The translations under genes were made by a program, and so were the position numbers. The notes under the pieces are model-generated. The model did not search any database. It was not told where the DNA came from and saw only the letters and a list, made by a program, of their open reading frames with translations. A DNA stretch of 64,000 bases, taken from assembly GCF_003351225.1 (NCBI RefSeq), contig NZ_QQSY01000001.1, positions 310,001 through 374,000 on the forward strand, read 5' to 3'. Below are positions 40,847-50,903 of the stretch, one piece after another (position 1 is the stretch's first letter; each line of letters opens with the position of its first letter). This stretch comes from Dyella solisilvae (GTDB lineage: Bacteria > Pseudomonadota > Gammaproteobacteria > Xanthomonadales > Rhodanobacteraceae).

Positions 40847-41646
40847 GACGCACCTCCGGCCGCCGCCACGGTTCGCCGCGCCTCCGAGGTCGCCCAGGAG
40901 GACAACCACGAGGCCAGGCCCTGCATGTCATGCGCCGCCTGCGAATGCGGCGCGCTGACGCAGAAATTCTCGTTGCGGGCGAGCGCCTCGGGGACGCCGG
41001 CGTCGGCATGGATGCGATAAGGAGACAGCGTGGCGCCGAGCAGGTTGCGCAGCAGCACGAGAATGTCCGTGTGCAGCTGCAAGGCGGGAGAGACCGCGTT
41101 GGCTACGTAGAGCGTCGCCTTGTTCCGCGCCGCCAACTCGGCGCGCAAGCGCGGCAGCGTGGCGCACGCCAGCGGTTGCGGCGGCACCACCACCAGCACG
41201 AGGTGGGCGGCGTCGATCGCCTGGGAGGCGTGTATGGATGGCCAGGCGGCGGTATCCACCAGCACCACCCCGTTGGCCGGCAGGTCCACGCGGGACAGCA
41301 GGTCGCGCAACCAGAATCGCTGCCCGTGCAGGATGCTGTCGATGGCCGCCGCCTGCGCGGCATCCGGCCCACGGCCATCGTCACCGGCGCCGCCCCAGGG
41401 CAACCACAGCACGCCATCCTCACCTTCAAGCGCGGCGTCACCACCATCGCCTTCCGCCGTGACGTAGCTGGCGAGCCCACGGCGCGGAGGATCGCTGGCG
41501 CCGCCATACAGGCCCAGCACATTGGCCGGATCACACTCCACCGCAAGCACAGGGTGCTTGCGCACCGCCAGCAGACCGGCCAGCGCCGCCGTGAGCATGG
41601 TGCGCCCGGCGCCGCCGACCGAAGAGAGGATGGCGATGGTCTTCAT
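40843..41646 (-). CDS. bcsQ: Cellulose synthase accessory ATPase BcsQ
   Basis: A 267-residue ParA/MinD-like protein (YhjQ). The P-loop region SSVGGAGRTMLTAALAGL is the degenerate form typical of BcsQ (E. coli has VRGGVGTTT), followed by VLAVECDPANVLGLYGG and VVLVDTAAWPS. BcsQ positions the synthase at the cell pole and is needed for cellulose secretion in E. coli. The start at 41646 overlaps the bcsF stop by 4 bases; the stop overlaps the bcsA GTG. Confidence 0.9.
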   Translation of the reverse strand: MKTIAILSSVGGAGRTMLTAALAGLLAVRKHPVLAVECDPANVLGLYGGASDPPRRGLASYVTAEGDGGDAALEGEDGVLWLPWGGAGDDGRGPDAAQAAAIDSILHGQRFWLRDLLSRVDLPANGVVLVDTAAWPSIHASQAIDAAHLVLVVVPPQPLACATLPRLRAELAARNKATLYVANAVSPALQLHTDILVLLRNLLGATLSPYRIHADAGVPEALARNENFCVSAPHSQAAHDMQGLASWLSSWATSEARRTVAAAGGAS

Positions 41647-41852
41647 GCGCGCTTGCCCTCGCCTCCGCCACGTCGCTTGCCCAGCAGCACCAGTGGCACG
41701 AGTTGCGATGGCAGTTGCACGGTGCGGCGCCGCCACAGCGAGCGCAGTCGCGGCAGCCAGTACTTGACCCGCAGGCGCCACCCCAGCCAGTACAACGGCC
41801 CCGCCAGGATCAGCCCCCAGATGAACCAGCCGCCGAAAATCGTCATCGCCAT
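41643..41852 (-). CDS. bcsF: BcsF small membrane protein
   Basis: A 69-residue protein with one N-terminal transmembrane segment (TIFGGWFIWGLILAGPLYWL) and a long basic cytoplasmic tail. Size, topology and position between bcsE and bcsQ match BcsF, which recruits BcsE to the membrane for phosphoethanolamine modification. The ATG at 41852 overlaps the bcsE stop (TGATG); an ATG two codons later (41846) has the better spacing to AGGGGG. Confidence 0.8.
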   Translation of the reverse strand: MAMTIFGGWFIWGLILAGPLYWLGWRLRVKYWLPRLRSLWRRRTVQLPSQLVPLVLLGKRRGGGEGKRA

Positions 41853-43621
41853 CACCCCCTGGCCTTGAGCGGCAACGAGGCCGGCCGTGGCGGCCGACGC
41901 ACTGCAGCGACCGCGGCCGCACTGGCTGAGCCAGCGGTCACCCCATCGGACAGGCCAGGCAGCGGCAGGCCATCCAGCTCTTCCGCGGGCGACGTTTCGG
42001 CCTTGGCGTCCGCTTGCGGCTCCAGCGGGACGGCGACGTGGGATGGCGCTGTATCGATCAGGCTCGAATAGTCCGGCGGCGGCAGCTCGGTCACCTCGTC
42101 TTCCAGCGTCGTAAGCATGGAAAGGATGGTGTCGCGATCGCCGCAACGCAGCTCACCGCGGAACAGCTCCGACAGGGGGCGATCGAATACCTTCACCGCC
42201 GCCTTGCCCGCGTAATCCACATGGCAGGCGAAGAAGAACAGGTACACGCTGTCGCCGCTGGCCGTGCAGAGGTCGCCGGCGCGCCTCATGCGGCAGGACC
42301 GCACCGCATCAACACCGGCCACGTCCGGTTCCAGCGGCAGCTGCAGCAGCACGTTGGGCAGGCGTATGGGGCGACTGCGCTCCACCGCCTCGCGCACCAG
42401 GGCGATGAAGCGCTGCGCCGGCACGTAGCCGGTGGTCGAGTCGCGCATGGCCGCGGCCAGCGCCGCGCGATAGTCCTCGGGCACCGGGCGCGAGAACAGT
42501 TGTCCCTGCACGCCATCGACCTGGACCTCCACCTGGGCCAGCGTGGTGTTGCGAGGGATGATCGCGTTGGCACCCAGGCTCAGCATCAGCAGCTCGTAGC
42601 GGATGCTCACGTTGTCTTCGCGGATGAGGATCTTCAGCGCCTTGCCGCACTCGCGGCGCAGGAAGTTCACGTGCTTGGCCAGCTTGCCCAGGTTTTCGTT
42701 GATGCCGTAATGGAAAATCACCGTGGCGGCCACCGCGTGGCCCGCCGCTTTGACCAGCGCGCTGTTGTCGGGCAGCACTTGCCAATCGCGCGGCACCGAG
42801 CGCTCGTTCCGCACGGCGTCACCGGACACCATCACGGTCTTCTCGTCGGGCGCCAGCATGCCTGTACGCTCCTTCGCCTCGTCCAGCACCGCCACCAATC
42901 GGTGGTCGGTGGCTGAGAAGCGCAACGGAATCGATTCCGCGGCGGCCAACTTGTTCCGGTTGTCGCGCCAGAACGCGACCTCCCAGCGGAACTCGCCTTG
43001 CACCTGCAGCAGTTGCGCCGCGCCGCCGAAGCGGATCTGGAAGTCGGTCAGCGGCAGGAATCCGCCGCCCTGCTCAACCAGTGGCGGCAACATCACCAGC
43101 AACACGCTGTGGCGGGTCTGCGCGCACCAGCTCGCCAGGGCCGCCCCCTGCCGGATCAGCGTCTCCCGGTCCTGCCAGGCGAAGCACGCCGCCGCGCCTT
43201 CAATGAGGAATTGCGTCGCGGGCGACGCGCACTGGTCGGACAAGGCCTGCAGCGCCTCGATCAACACCTCGCAGCCGTCGCGATTGGGCGGCAGTCGCAG
43301 GCAGCAGATGTTCGAGCGCGGATGCACCGCCCCGGGCTCGTCGATGTCCAGGCCATGCTGTTTCAGCGCGAGCGCGACTTCTTCCGGCGTGCGCGTGGAA
43401 AGGATCGTCACCGGCGTCGCCAACGCAGTGACCGCGGTCTTCCAGAACAACGCATCGCGCGCTGGCGAGCGGCTCGCGTACACCGCGTAGACCAGCCCCG
43501 TGGCCAGCGCCGCCAGCGACGGCGGCAGGCCGTCGATGGACAGCGACTGGTTCAGCCGCAACCGTGCTGGCGCGAAACGGCGCTGCTGTTGTTGGTTGGT
43601 CTGCTCAGGCTCGTTCGTCAC
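41852..43621 (-). CDS. bcsE: c-di-GMP-binding cellulose regulator BcsE
   Basis: A 589-residue cytosolic protein with the BcsE organisation: a degenerate N-terminal ATPase/REC-like part and a C-terminal GIL domain whose RxGD c-di-GMP motif is intact at Arg447-Ala-Gly-Asp450 (RMRRAGDLCTASGDSVYLFF). BcsE senses c-di-GMP and, with BcsF and BcsG, boosts production of modified cellulose. A Pro/Ala-rich tail of about 70 residues follows the GIL domain. It begins with GTG, 29 bases after bcsC, without a strong ribosome site. Confidence 0.92.
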   Translation of the reverse strand: MTNEPEQTNQQQQRRFAPARLRLNQSLSIDGLPPSLAALATGLVYAVYASRSPARDALFWKTAVTALATPVTILSTRTPEEVALALKQHGLDIDEPGAVHPRSNICCLRLPPNRDGCEVLIEALQALSDQCASPATQFLIEGAAACFAWQDRETLIRQGAALASWCAQTRHSVLLVMLPPLVEQGGGFLPLTDFQIRFGGAAQLLQVQGEFRWEVAFWRDNRNKLAAAESIPLRFSATDHRLVAVLDEAKERTGMLAPDEKTVMVSGDAVRNERSVPRDWQVLPDNSALVKAAGHAVAATVIFHYGINENLGKLAKHVNFLRRECGKALKILIREDNVSIRYELLMLSLGANAIIPRNTTLAQVEVQVDGVQGQLFSRPVPEDYRAALAAAMRDSTTGYVPAQRFIALVREAVERSRPIRLPNVLLQLPLEPDVAGVDAVRSCRMRRAGDLCTASGDSVYLFFFACHVDYAGKAAVKVFDRPLSELFRGELRCGDRDTILSMLTTLEDEVTELPPPDYSSLIDTAPSHVAVPLEPQADAKAETSPAEELDGLPLPGLSDGVTAGSASAAAVAAVRRPPRPASLPLKARG

Positions 43622-43650
43622 GGCGGTCGTCCCAGGTGGCTGTGATCCGG

Positions 43651-46600
43651 TCAGTAGGTGGAATACGGCTGGACCGGATCGGGCGGGTACGGCACCGGCA
43701 TTCGTTGCCGATCGAAGAAGTAGCGCAGGTAGATCGTGCCAAGGTTGGGGGCGTAATCGTGTGAACGATCGAGCTTGAAGCGCGTGCCCATCACCCAGTG
43801 CGGGGCTAGGCGATATTCCAGCGCGCCGGCGACCGTGTAGCTGAATCCGCCGCCGTTGCCATTGCCGAAGATGGGGGCCCCCAGGTCGGCCGCCGCCAGT
43901 CGCACCACGGCGGCCTGCTGCAGGTCCGGGCGGGTGGGAAAGTAAGGCGCATCGTCCTCACGCGTCCTGGACTCGCCCACCGAGCCCTCCAGTTCCCACG
44001 ACCAGCGCCCGTGGCGCCCGGTCCAGTCCAGGGGAATGCTCAGCGACACGTATTTCTGCGGGCTGTAGTAGCCACCGTTGCCGAACGTGTAGAAGTGCTG
44101 GTTGTTGTCGTAGTGCCAGTAGTTGAGGACCAGGCCGGTGGTGAATCGCTGGTCGGGCCGCTGGATTGCTGGCCAGTCGAAACCGGTGCGTATCTTGAAA
44201 TCGTGGTTGTCCTCGGTGTTGCGCCCGGTCTCCAGGCCATAGCCCACCGAAGCGAACACGGTGATGTTCCAGATGTCCTTGGCCCCGCGCACGGAGGCGC
44301 CGCTACGCACTACGCCGCCCCAGGTTTCGCCGGATATCGGATCCCGCGCCCCGGCATAGGACACCAGGCTGCTGGTGATCGGCCGGCGCGAAACATCCAG
44401 GCTGAGCGAGGAGTCGAAAAAGTCGTGGCGATACTGGAAGCCACCCAGCACGTTGGTGACGGTGAACCCCACCGGAGACGTGCCGATATCCGCACGCCAG
44501 CTGTTCGCCGCGCCATTGAAGTCGTAGCCCGCGGCCAACGCCACGCCGCGGTCGGTCTGGTCGATCGATGGCAGGCCGGCGTTGCCGAGCGCGGCGATCT
44601 GGCCGAACTCGTAGGACGGGTCGAAATGTTCGGCCGGCAGGGTACCGGCGCTCAGCAACACCGTATCGGCGTGAAAGAAGTAGTGGCCGGTGTAGCCGTC
44701 GGGAATGCGCACGTAGATCGGCGCCTCGGTCGCGTACAGGCGCGACATGCCAGCGCTGCCGGACTCGTTGGACTGCACGATGCCTGTGGCCACCTGGCCC
44801 TGGCGCCGATCTTCCAGCCCCTGCATGGCGCGCCCGGCGGAGGTGAGGCCATCGTCCGCACTCGGCAACTCGCCTTCGGCTTGTTCCTGCCCGAGCGCGG
44901 TGCGGTAGAGCTGCGCGGCGCTATTGAAATCACCCTGCGCCTGCGCGATGCGTCCACTCTGCAGCGTGACATCGGAACGATCGGGGTACTGCGCCCGCAA
45001 CGGGTCGACCACCGCGACCGCTTCATCGTTGCGCCCGAGGGCGGTCAGTCGTCGCGCGATGGCCAGCCGCGTGTCCACGTCGCTTCCTGGCGTATCGGCC
45101 AGCACATCGCGCACGGTTTGCTCCGCAGCCTTGCGTTGGCCCAGGTGAGCCTGCATGCGGGCGATGGTCAGGCGCGCATCGGCATCGCCTGGATGGGTGG
45201 CGAGCACCTTGCGCGCCGACTCCTCCGCGCCGCGATAATCGCGCCGCGCCTCACGCAGATCGGCCTGCGCCAGCAGCCAGCGGCGATCGGCCTGTTGCGC
45301 AGCGGGAACGGCATCCAGCGTGTGCTCAGCCCCGCGCAGGTCACCCGCGGCGACCTGACGCCCCGCAGTGCGCAGCGAGAGTCGCAGCAGCTGGTCGTCG
45401 AAGCGGGCCTGCTGCTCGGTGGTGACGCCGGGACGCGTACGCGCGTCGGCAATCCAGGCGCGCAACTCATCATCGCGGTTGGCCGATGAGAGCAGCTCGC
45501 CATAGCGCAGGCGCACATCGATCGCAGGATCCCCGGGGTGCGCATCGAGCCAGTCGCGCACCAGCTTCAGGCCCTTGTCGGGCTCGCCCAGCGCAATCCA
45601 CTGGCTGGCCACGGTGGCCAGCATCTGCGGGTCATCGCGCACTTCCACGGCAATGCGATCCAGCGCCTCGCTCGCTTCCTGCCGCCTGCCCTGGGCCACC
45701 AGCTGCCGCACGTCGCGCAGCTCACGTTGCGCCTTGAGATTGACCGCCAGCTCGCGCATGCCCTGGGAGCGATCGGCGTCGGGCACCTGCGCCAGCACCG
45801 CCGTCGCGCCATCGATGTCATCCAGCGAATTCAGATAGAGCGCGGTGGCATAGCGCATATCGGGTGAAGGCGCGGTCCGTATCCCATCCTCCATCACGGA
45901 CCGCCCCATCTCCGGCAGCGCAAGGTCGCGATACTGCCGAGCCAGCGTGTAGCGCAGCCAGGCGTCCTTCGGCGTCAGCCGCACCGCCTGCTCCAGCTTG
46001 AGCACGGCGGCGCCGCGCTTTCCCTCGGAAATCAGCACGTCGGCATCGATGGAAAGCAGCTCTGCCCGCAGCGACGCGGTCGACTCGCCGCCGCCGGCGT
46101 AGTGTTGCTCCACCTTGTCGATCAGTGGCTCCATCTCGTCGGTGCGATGGGTGGCGATCATCACCTTGGCCAGCAATCCGAGCGCATCCACGTCGGGCTG
46201 CGCGGCATTGACCATCGGGCGCAGCACCGCTTCCGCCTGGCTCCACTTTTCCTGGGCGATCAGCGACGCGGCCAGCACCTTGTTGGCGTCCGGCTGGTTC
46301 GGCTGTTGACGCAGCGCGTCGCGCGCCAGCGCCTCGCCCTGTTCGGGATGACCCTGTGCGTTGGCCTCGCGCGCTTTCGCCAAGGCGCCCCAGAACGCGG
46401 ACGTCTCCATCAGGCCGCGCCACTTCGAGGCATCGTCCGGGTCGAGCTTCAGCGCTTGGGCAAACAACGCGCGCGCCTCGTCGTGGCGACCGGCGCGCAT
46501 CAGGGTCAGGCCCTGCTCGCCCAGCGCCTGCCCTCGCCGCGCCGTGGGAGACGGTGGCGACGACGCCGCGCCGGCCGAAGCGCCCGGCGGTGGCGCGACA

Positions 46601-47430
46601 TACGTGGCGCCGCCTTTCTTGGCCAACGCCGCAAGCGCCTGCTTGGCGTTGTCGTCGTCGGGCACTTCCTTGAGATAACGCTGGTACCAGACGTAGTACG
46701 CCGGGTCATCGCTTCCGGCGCTGTTGAGCGCGCGCCGCCACATGTCGAGTGCACGCGCGTGGTCACCGTCCTGCCGCTGATAAACGCGATAGATGATCTG
46801 CAAGCCCTCGATGCGCGTCCCGCCGCGATCGGTGAGCAGGTCGGCCAGTACCAGCGCGAGGTTGAGATCATCGGGATCCTTCGCGATACGCGCGCGCAAC
46901 TCGGCCAGCGCGCGGTCGCGGCCACCGGTCGAGGCGGCCATGGCGCGGTAATAGTCTCCGGCCAGATCACCGCTCGGCGCGCCGTGTGGAAACAACGCCT
47001 GCATCTGATGCCAGGCTTCGTCAGACTTGCCGGCGCGCAACAGCAGGCGCGCCTGGGCCAGAGCGTTCTTGTCGCTGGTCGCCAGGCGATAGGCATCGGC
47101 GAGTCGCATCGTCGCCGGATGATGGGGGTAGAGACTCTGCAACTGCCGCAGCACCTTGCCCGCTTCTGCCGGCTTGTTTGAGCGCAGTTCGATCTCGCCC
47201 AGCATCGCCAGCGCGTCCGGTTGCGTGGGGTTGCTCAGCAGCGCCTTCTCCACGATGCCGCGCGCCATGTCCGGCCGGTTCTTACCCATCCACACGCGCG
47301 CCGAATCCAGCAACATCCTGGTCTGCGGACTGGGTTCGGCCGCCTGCGCCTGCGCGATCACGGGCACGCTAGCCGCGATCAGCAGCACGGCGCCGGGCGC
47401 GAAGATGGCGGTCAGTGCGTCGCGGGACAC
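43651..47430 (-). CDS. bcsC: Cellulose export TPR/outer-membrane porin BcsC
   Basis: A 1259-residue protein: signal peptide (AVLLIAASVPVIAQAQA), about 18 tetratricopeptide repeats spanning residues 30-870, and a C-terminal BcsC beta-barrel of about 340 residues with LNYWHYDNNQHFYTFGNGGY and a final aromatic-rich strand. It bridges the periplasm and forms the exit pore for cellulose. It starts with GTG and overlaps bcsZ by 19 bases. The order bcsZ-bcsC is as in E. coli. Confidence 0.94.
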   Translation of the reverse strand: MSRDALTAIFAPGAVLLIAASVPVIAQAQAAEPSPQTRMLLDSARVWMGKNRPDMARGIVEKALLSNPTQPDALAMLGEIELRSNKPAEAGKVLRQLQSLYPHHPATMRLADAYRLATSDKNALAQARLLLRAGKSDEAWHQMQALFPHGAPSGDLAGDYYRAMAASTGGRDRALAELRARIAKDPDDLNLALVLADLLTDRGGTRIEGLQIIYRVYQRQDGDHARALDMWRRALNSAGSDDPAYYVWYQRYLKEVPDDDNAKQALAALAKKGGATYVAPPPGASAGAASSPPSPTARRGQALGEQGLTLMRAGRHDEARALFAQALKLDPDDASKWRGLMETSAFWGALAKAREANAQGHPEQGEALARDALRQQPNQPDANKVLAASLIAQEKWSQAEAVLRPMVNAAQPDVDALGLLAKVMIATHRTDEMEPLIDKVEQHYAGGGESTASLRAELLSIDADVLISEGKRGAAVLKLEQAVRLTPKDAWLRYTLARQYRDLALPEMGRSVMEDGIRTAPSPDMRYATALYLNSLDDIDGATAVLAQVPDADRSQGMRELAVNLKAQRELRDVRQLVAQGRRQEASEALDRIAVEVRDDPQMLATVASQWIALGEPDKGLKLVRDWLDAHPGDPAIDVRLRYGELLSSANRDDELRAWIADARTRPGVTTEQQARFDDQLLRLSLRTAGRQVAAGDLRGAEHTLDAVPAAQQADRRWLLAQADLREARRDYRGAEESARKVLATHPGDADARLTIARMQAHLGQRKAAEQTVRDVLADTPGSDVDTRLAIARRLTALGRNDEAVAVVDPLRAQYPDRSDVTLQSGRIAQAQGDFNSAAQLYRTALGQEQAEGELPSADDGLTSAGRAMQGLEDRRQGQVATGIVQSNESGSAGMSRLYATEAPIYVRIPDGYTGHYFFHADTVLLSAGTLPAEHFDPSYEFGQIAALGNAGLPSIDQTDRGVALAAGYDFNGAANSWRADIGTSPVGFTVTNVLGGFQYRHDFFDSSLSLDVSRRPITSSLVSYAGARDPISGETWGGVVRSGASVRGAKDIWNITVFASVGYGLETGRNTEDNHDFKIRTGFDWPAIQRPDQRFTTGLVLNYWHYDNNQHFYTFGNGGYYSPQKYVSLSIPLDWTGRHGRWSWELEGSVGESRTREDDAPYFPTRPDLQQAAVVRLAAADLGAPIFGNGNGGGFSYTVAGALEYRLAPHWVMGTRFKLDRSHDYAPNLGTIYLRYFFDRQRMPVPYPPDPVQPYSTY

Positions 47431-48596
47431 GTGGTGGTCCAGGCGGGAACGACGGCGCCGTCCGCGTTGAAGCGGTACAAGCCGTCGAGGTAACCAAGGC
47501 CGAACAGCGCCAGCACGCTGCTGTAGTAGCCCAACGGCTGCTGCTGCGCCAACGTGCGCGTGCGCTGCGTCTGCGCCTGCGCCAGATCGTTGCGGCCCAG
47601 CGCGGCCAGGTACGGCGCCACCGCGGCGGAAAAGCCGGCGTTACCCGCGTTGCTTCCCGCGGTGCCGGTCTGCGTGTCCACGCGTTCGGGCGGATAGCCG
47701 TGCGCCGCCACGAAGTCAGCCAGCGGCTGGAAAGTCGGCAACACACCCGCGCGATCGGGCGCGTCTTGCGCCAGCGTGCCGGCCCACAGATAGACGCGAA
47801 TCGCGTTGTACGCGCTCTCCGCCTTTGTCTGCTCATCGGGGAGAAAGCCGTGACCGCGCCGGAACAACACCCAGTCAGGAGAGAACCCGTGCGGGGCGGT
47901 CTCAGTCACCAGCCGCTTCGAACTTCCGCGCAACTCCTTCCACTCCGCCTGTGCGGGCAAGGCGGTGGCCATGCGCTGGATCACCTGCAGCGGAACATAG
48001 CTGGGATTGAGCCGCCACAGGTCGTCCTGCGGATGGAAGCCGACTGATCCAGGCAGCAGGGTGCGCCCCAAATCGGGCAGCACGGCGGTTTCGTGGTCGA
48101 GGATGTTCCGCGCCAGCAAGGTGCCCAGCGCGGTATAGCTGCGCTCGCACCACAGCCTTCCCGCTTCCAGCAGCGAATAGGCAATCCACAGGTCGGCGTC
48201 GGACGCCGGGTTGGCATCCAGCACGCCCCAGCCCGGCTCTTTGCCGCCGGCGCCATCCTTGGCCGCCTTGCTGTCGAGCCGCCCCCAGATCCACGCCGGC
48301 AGATGCGCAGTCAAGTCGCCCTGGGCGAGGTTGTTCTGCGTCCAGGTCAATACACGATCGAAGGTGGCGCGATCATTGGCGACCAGCGCGAAGAACAACG
48401 CATAGGCCTGCCCTTCGGACACGGTGACCTGTTGCGGGGTGCTGGCGTCGATCACGCGCCCGTCGCTGCTGACCATCGCCTGCTTGAACTGCCGCCAGTC
48501 GGGCCAGTCACACGTAGCGGCCCGCACCACCGGTCCGCCCATGACCACCGCAGCCACCAGCACGGTCCGAAGCAACGGAATCAGCACGCCTCGCAT
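47412..48596 (-). CDS. bcsZ: Periplasmic endo-beta-1,4-glucanase BcsZ (GH8)
   Basis: A 394-residue glycoside hydrolase family 8 enzyme with a signal peptide ending near VVRAATCDWP. The acid Glu lies in TVSEGQAYALFFAL, and DANPASDADLWIAY carries the conserved Asp. BcsZ trims misplaced or newly made cellulose and is required for proper secretion in several species. The start at 48596 is 3 bases after the bcsB stop, so the two are coupled. Confidence 0.94.
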   Translation of the reverse strand: MRGVLIPLLRTVLVAAVVMGGPVVRAATCDWPDWRQFKQAMVSSDGRVIDASTPQQVTVSEGQAYALFFALVANDRATFDRVLTWTQNNLAQGDLTAHLPAWIWGRLDSKAAKDGAGGKEPGWGVLDANPASDADLWIAYSLLEAGRLWCERSYTALGTLLARNILDHETAVLPDLGRTLLPGSVGFHPQDDLWRLNPSYVPLQVIQRMATALPAQAEWKELRGSSKRLVTETAPHGFSPDWVLFRRGHGFLPDEQTKAESAYNAIRVYLWAGTLAQDAPDRAGVLPTFQPLADFVAAHGYPPERVDTQTGTAGSNAGNAGFSAAVAPYLAALGRNDLAQAQTQRTRTLAQQQPLGYYSSVLALFGLGYLDGLYRFNADGAVVPAWTTTCPATH

Positions 48597-48599
48597 GCA

Positions 48600-50903
48600 T
48601 CACCTTTCCAGCCGGCGCGCAGCGAGACGGCCCAGCGCCCAGAACACCGTGAGCGCCACGAACAGGCCCGCCAGGATGCCAGCCAGCGCCATCAGTGCGG
48701 GGTACTTGGAGATGCGCACCCAGACCCACGCGTACCACGGCAAATGGCCCACGTAATACGTGTCGCCCACGGTCAGGCTGGCGACCGTCTTCCCACGCAC
48801 CACCGTGAGATCGCCCTGCACCTGGGCCACCCTGGCGTCATCGCCCAGCACATCGAGCAGGTCGTCGAGCCGGCTGGACGCATTGGCCGCCAGGGCCACC
48901 ACGCTCCTGTCCGTGGCGTAGGGTGACTGAAAGCCCACGAAAGCTGCGGTGGGACCATTCACGTCCATGCTGGCGCGCCCCGGCGAACCTTTGGCGAAGC
49001 CGCCCCGCGCATTGGATGCCCCGCGCACCGACAGGTCGTTCTCGCTGCGCTGGATCAGCATCGGCAGCGGCTTGCCCCACTTCGCCAACAGCTCGCCCGC
49101 CGAGCCGGTACCGATCACCAGCAGGTCACGGCCACGCACGCTGTCCACCGCGCTGGCGGGGACCAACTCGACGCGCAAGGCGGGCAACCCGCTCCAGCGC
49201 CCCATCTGCCCCAGCATGGTGAGCAGCGCTTCGTCCTCGTTCGCGTCCGGCGCATCGGGGATCACCACGGCGGTTTCAGCCAGGTCCGCCAGTCGGGTGA
49301 ACGGAAATCCGCTGTTGGCGAAGAAGGTCAGGTTCGGCATCGTCGTGTAGTGCACGAACTGGCTGAAGTCGATGCTCGAATCGGGATCGATCGCAGCGCG
49401 TGCACTGTCGGTGGCGGCCGAAGCGCACAGACCGGTCTTCTGCGAATCCAGGTGGAACTGGAACTGGAACTGATTGGTGCTGCCGATACGCAGCGAGGGC
49501 ACGCGAATCTCTTCCTCACCGTGCGCCTCCGAGCCCGACAACAACGGCACGTTGAACTGTCGGTCGGCGCCCGTGGTGCTGGCCGGACGCAGGCGCAGCG
49601 AGCGCAATAGCTGGTCGTTGACGCCCACATTGAGCACCGAGTCATTGACGGTCGACGGCGCGGTGTAGCGAAAGTGGACATCCAGCGGCACGCTGTGGCG
49701 CGCCCAGGCGAACAGGTCGGGCGGCAGGCGCATGTCGACGCGGATAGCCGTCGGATTGAACCCCGACGCCTCCAGTTGCAGTGGATCGGTGACCAGCTCC
49801 TTGAACTGCACCGGGCGATTCACTGGCGCCCAGTTCGGCGCGTCATAAGGCCTCCGTGGCGAGCCCAGGTCCACCTTGTTGATGATGGCCCGGTCGCCCG
49901 ACATGCCGATCTGCCCAAGCACCAGCGCGTCCGCGGCCAACTGCAGTTCCTTGACGTCGCGGCCGGCGATGACCAGCAGCTTGCGTCCCGACTCTGGCGG
50001 GCTGGCGGGGTTGGGCATGATCATCACGGTCGGGCCCTTGATCTCCCCGAGTCGAATCCCGGCCGGCTGCGCGTTGGGCAGCGCGAACGCGATGGCATGG
50101 GCATCGGCCGGCGGCGTGTTCGTCACTGGAAAACGCGCGCCGCGATACGCGGCAAGAGCGCCGAGCCACGAGGACACCACGCCAGCCGCGCGCAGCATCG
50201 GCACATCGGCATGCGCCGGCAGAACGAAGGGCACGGTCACGCGCCGGTTGTCGCGTCGATCGAAGAACGGCGCCGGCAATAGCGCCAGGTTGTTGGGCAA
50301 CGCGATATCGCTGGTGGTCAGGGTGAGCGTGGTCTCGGGACTGATGTCCGTCCACAGCGACGAGTGGTAGGGGTCCTCGCAATGCTCAAGCGTGTAGTGC
50401 GCAATCATCTGCACGGTGATGCGGTTGAAGTCGGTGAACAACCGCGGATCGAGATCGATGACGCGTGTCACCGACTGCCCCGCCGTCGCCTTGTCCATGG
50501 GCACCGTGGTGATCACCTCACCATTGAGCAGGACCTTCAAGTGAGAGAGTTCAAACACCAGTGCGGGGGAATAGGTGTAGACGAGCCTGAGTCGTGCGGC
50601 GGTCACCACTTCGTCGTTGCGCACGGCCACATTCATGACGCCGTTGGGGTCCTGGCCGCGCAGCTTGATCGGACCGTAGCTCCCCATCTGCTTCAACGTC
50701 AGGTCACGACTCTGGCCGGGCACGCCCTCCGCCGGCGCAGCAACCTCACCGGCAGGCAGAGGCTGCGCCACCGTCGCCGCGGCGGCAGGCGCCTGTGCAA
50801 CGTGCACGCGCGTCGCATCCTCGGCAAACGCCACACCAGCCAGCAGCATCAGCCAGCTACCCAAGAGCAGTAAGCCCAAACACACCTGAGGAGGTCGCCG
50901 CAT
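48600..50903 (-). CDS. bcsB: Cellulose synthase periplasmic subunit BcsB
   Basis: A 767-residue protein: signal peptide (LGLLLLGSWLMLLAGVAFA), paired carbohydrate-binding and flavodoxin-like domains, and a C-terminal transmembrane anchor (MALAGILAGLFVALTVFWAL) that completes the BcsA channel. Typical BcsB segments are LKQMGSYGPIKLRG and LEHCEDPYHSSLWTDIS. It guides the polymer through the periplasm. The start at 50903 (MRRPPQVCLG) was preferred to in-frame ATGs as far as 51083 because it gives a proper signal peptide. It is the first gene of the bcs operon, whereas bcsA usually precedes bcsB. Confidence 0.95.
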   Translation of the reverse strand: MRRPPQVCLGLLLLGSWLMLLAGVAFAEDATRVHVAQAPAAAATVAQPLPAGEVAAPAEGVPGQSRDLTLKQMGSYGPIKLRGQDPNGVMNVAVRNDEVVTAARLRLVYTYSPALVFELSHLKVLLNGEVITTVPMDKATAGQSVTRVIDLDPRLFTDFNRITVQMIAHYTLEHCEDPYHSSLWTDISPETTLTLTTSDIALPNNLALLPAPFFDRRDNRRVTVPFVLPAHADVPMLRAAGVVSSWLGALAAYRGARFPVTNTPPADAHAIAFALPNAQPAGIRLGEIKGPTVMIMPNPASPPESGRKLLVIAGRDVKELQLAADALVLGQIGMSGDRAIINKVDLGSPRRPYDAPNWAPVNRPVQFKELVTDPLQLEASGFNPTAIRVDMRLPPDLFAWARHSVPLDVHFRYTAPSTVNDSVLNVGVNDQLLRSLRLRPASTTGADRQFNVPLLSGSEAHGEEEIRVPSLRIGSTNQFQFQFHLDSQKTGLCASAATDSARAAIDPDSSIDFSQFVHYTTMPNLTFFANSGFPFTRLADLAETAVVIPDAPDANEDEALLTMLGQMGRWSGLPALRVELVPASAVDSVRGRDLLVIGTGSAGELLAKWGKPLPMLIQRSENDLSVRGASNARGGFAKGSPGRASMDVNGPTAAFVGFQSPYATDRSVVALAANASSRLDDLLDVLGDDARVAQVQGDLTVVRGKTVASLTVGDTYYVGHLPWYAWVWVRISKYPALMALAGILAGLFVALTVFWALGRLAARRLER

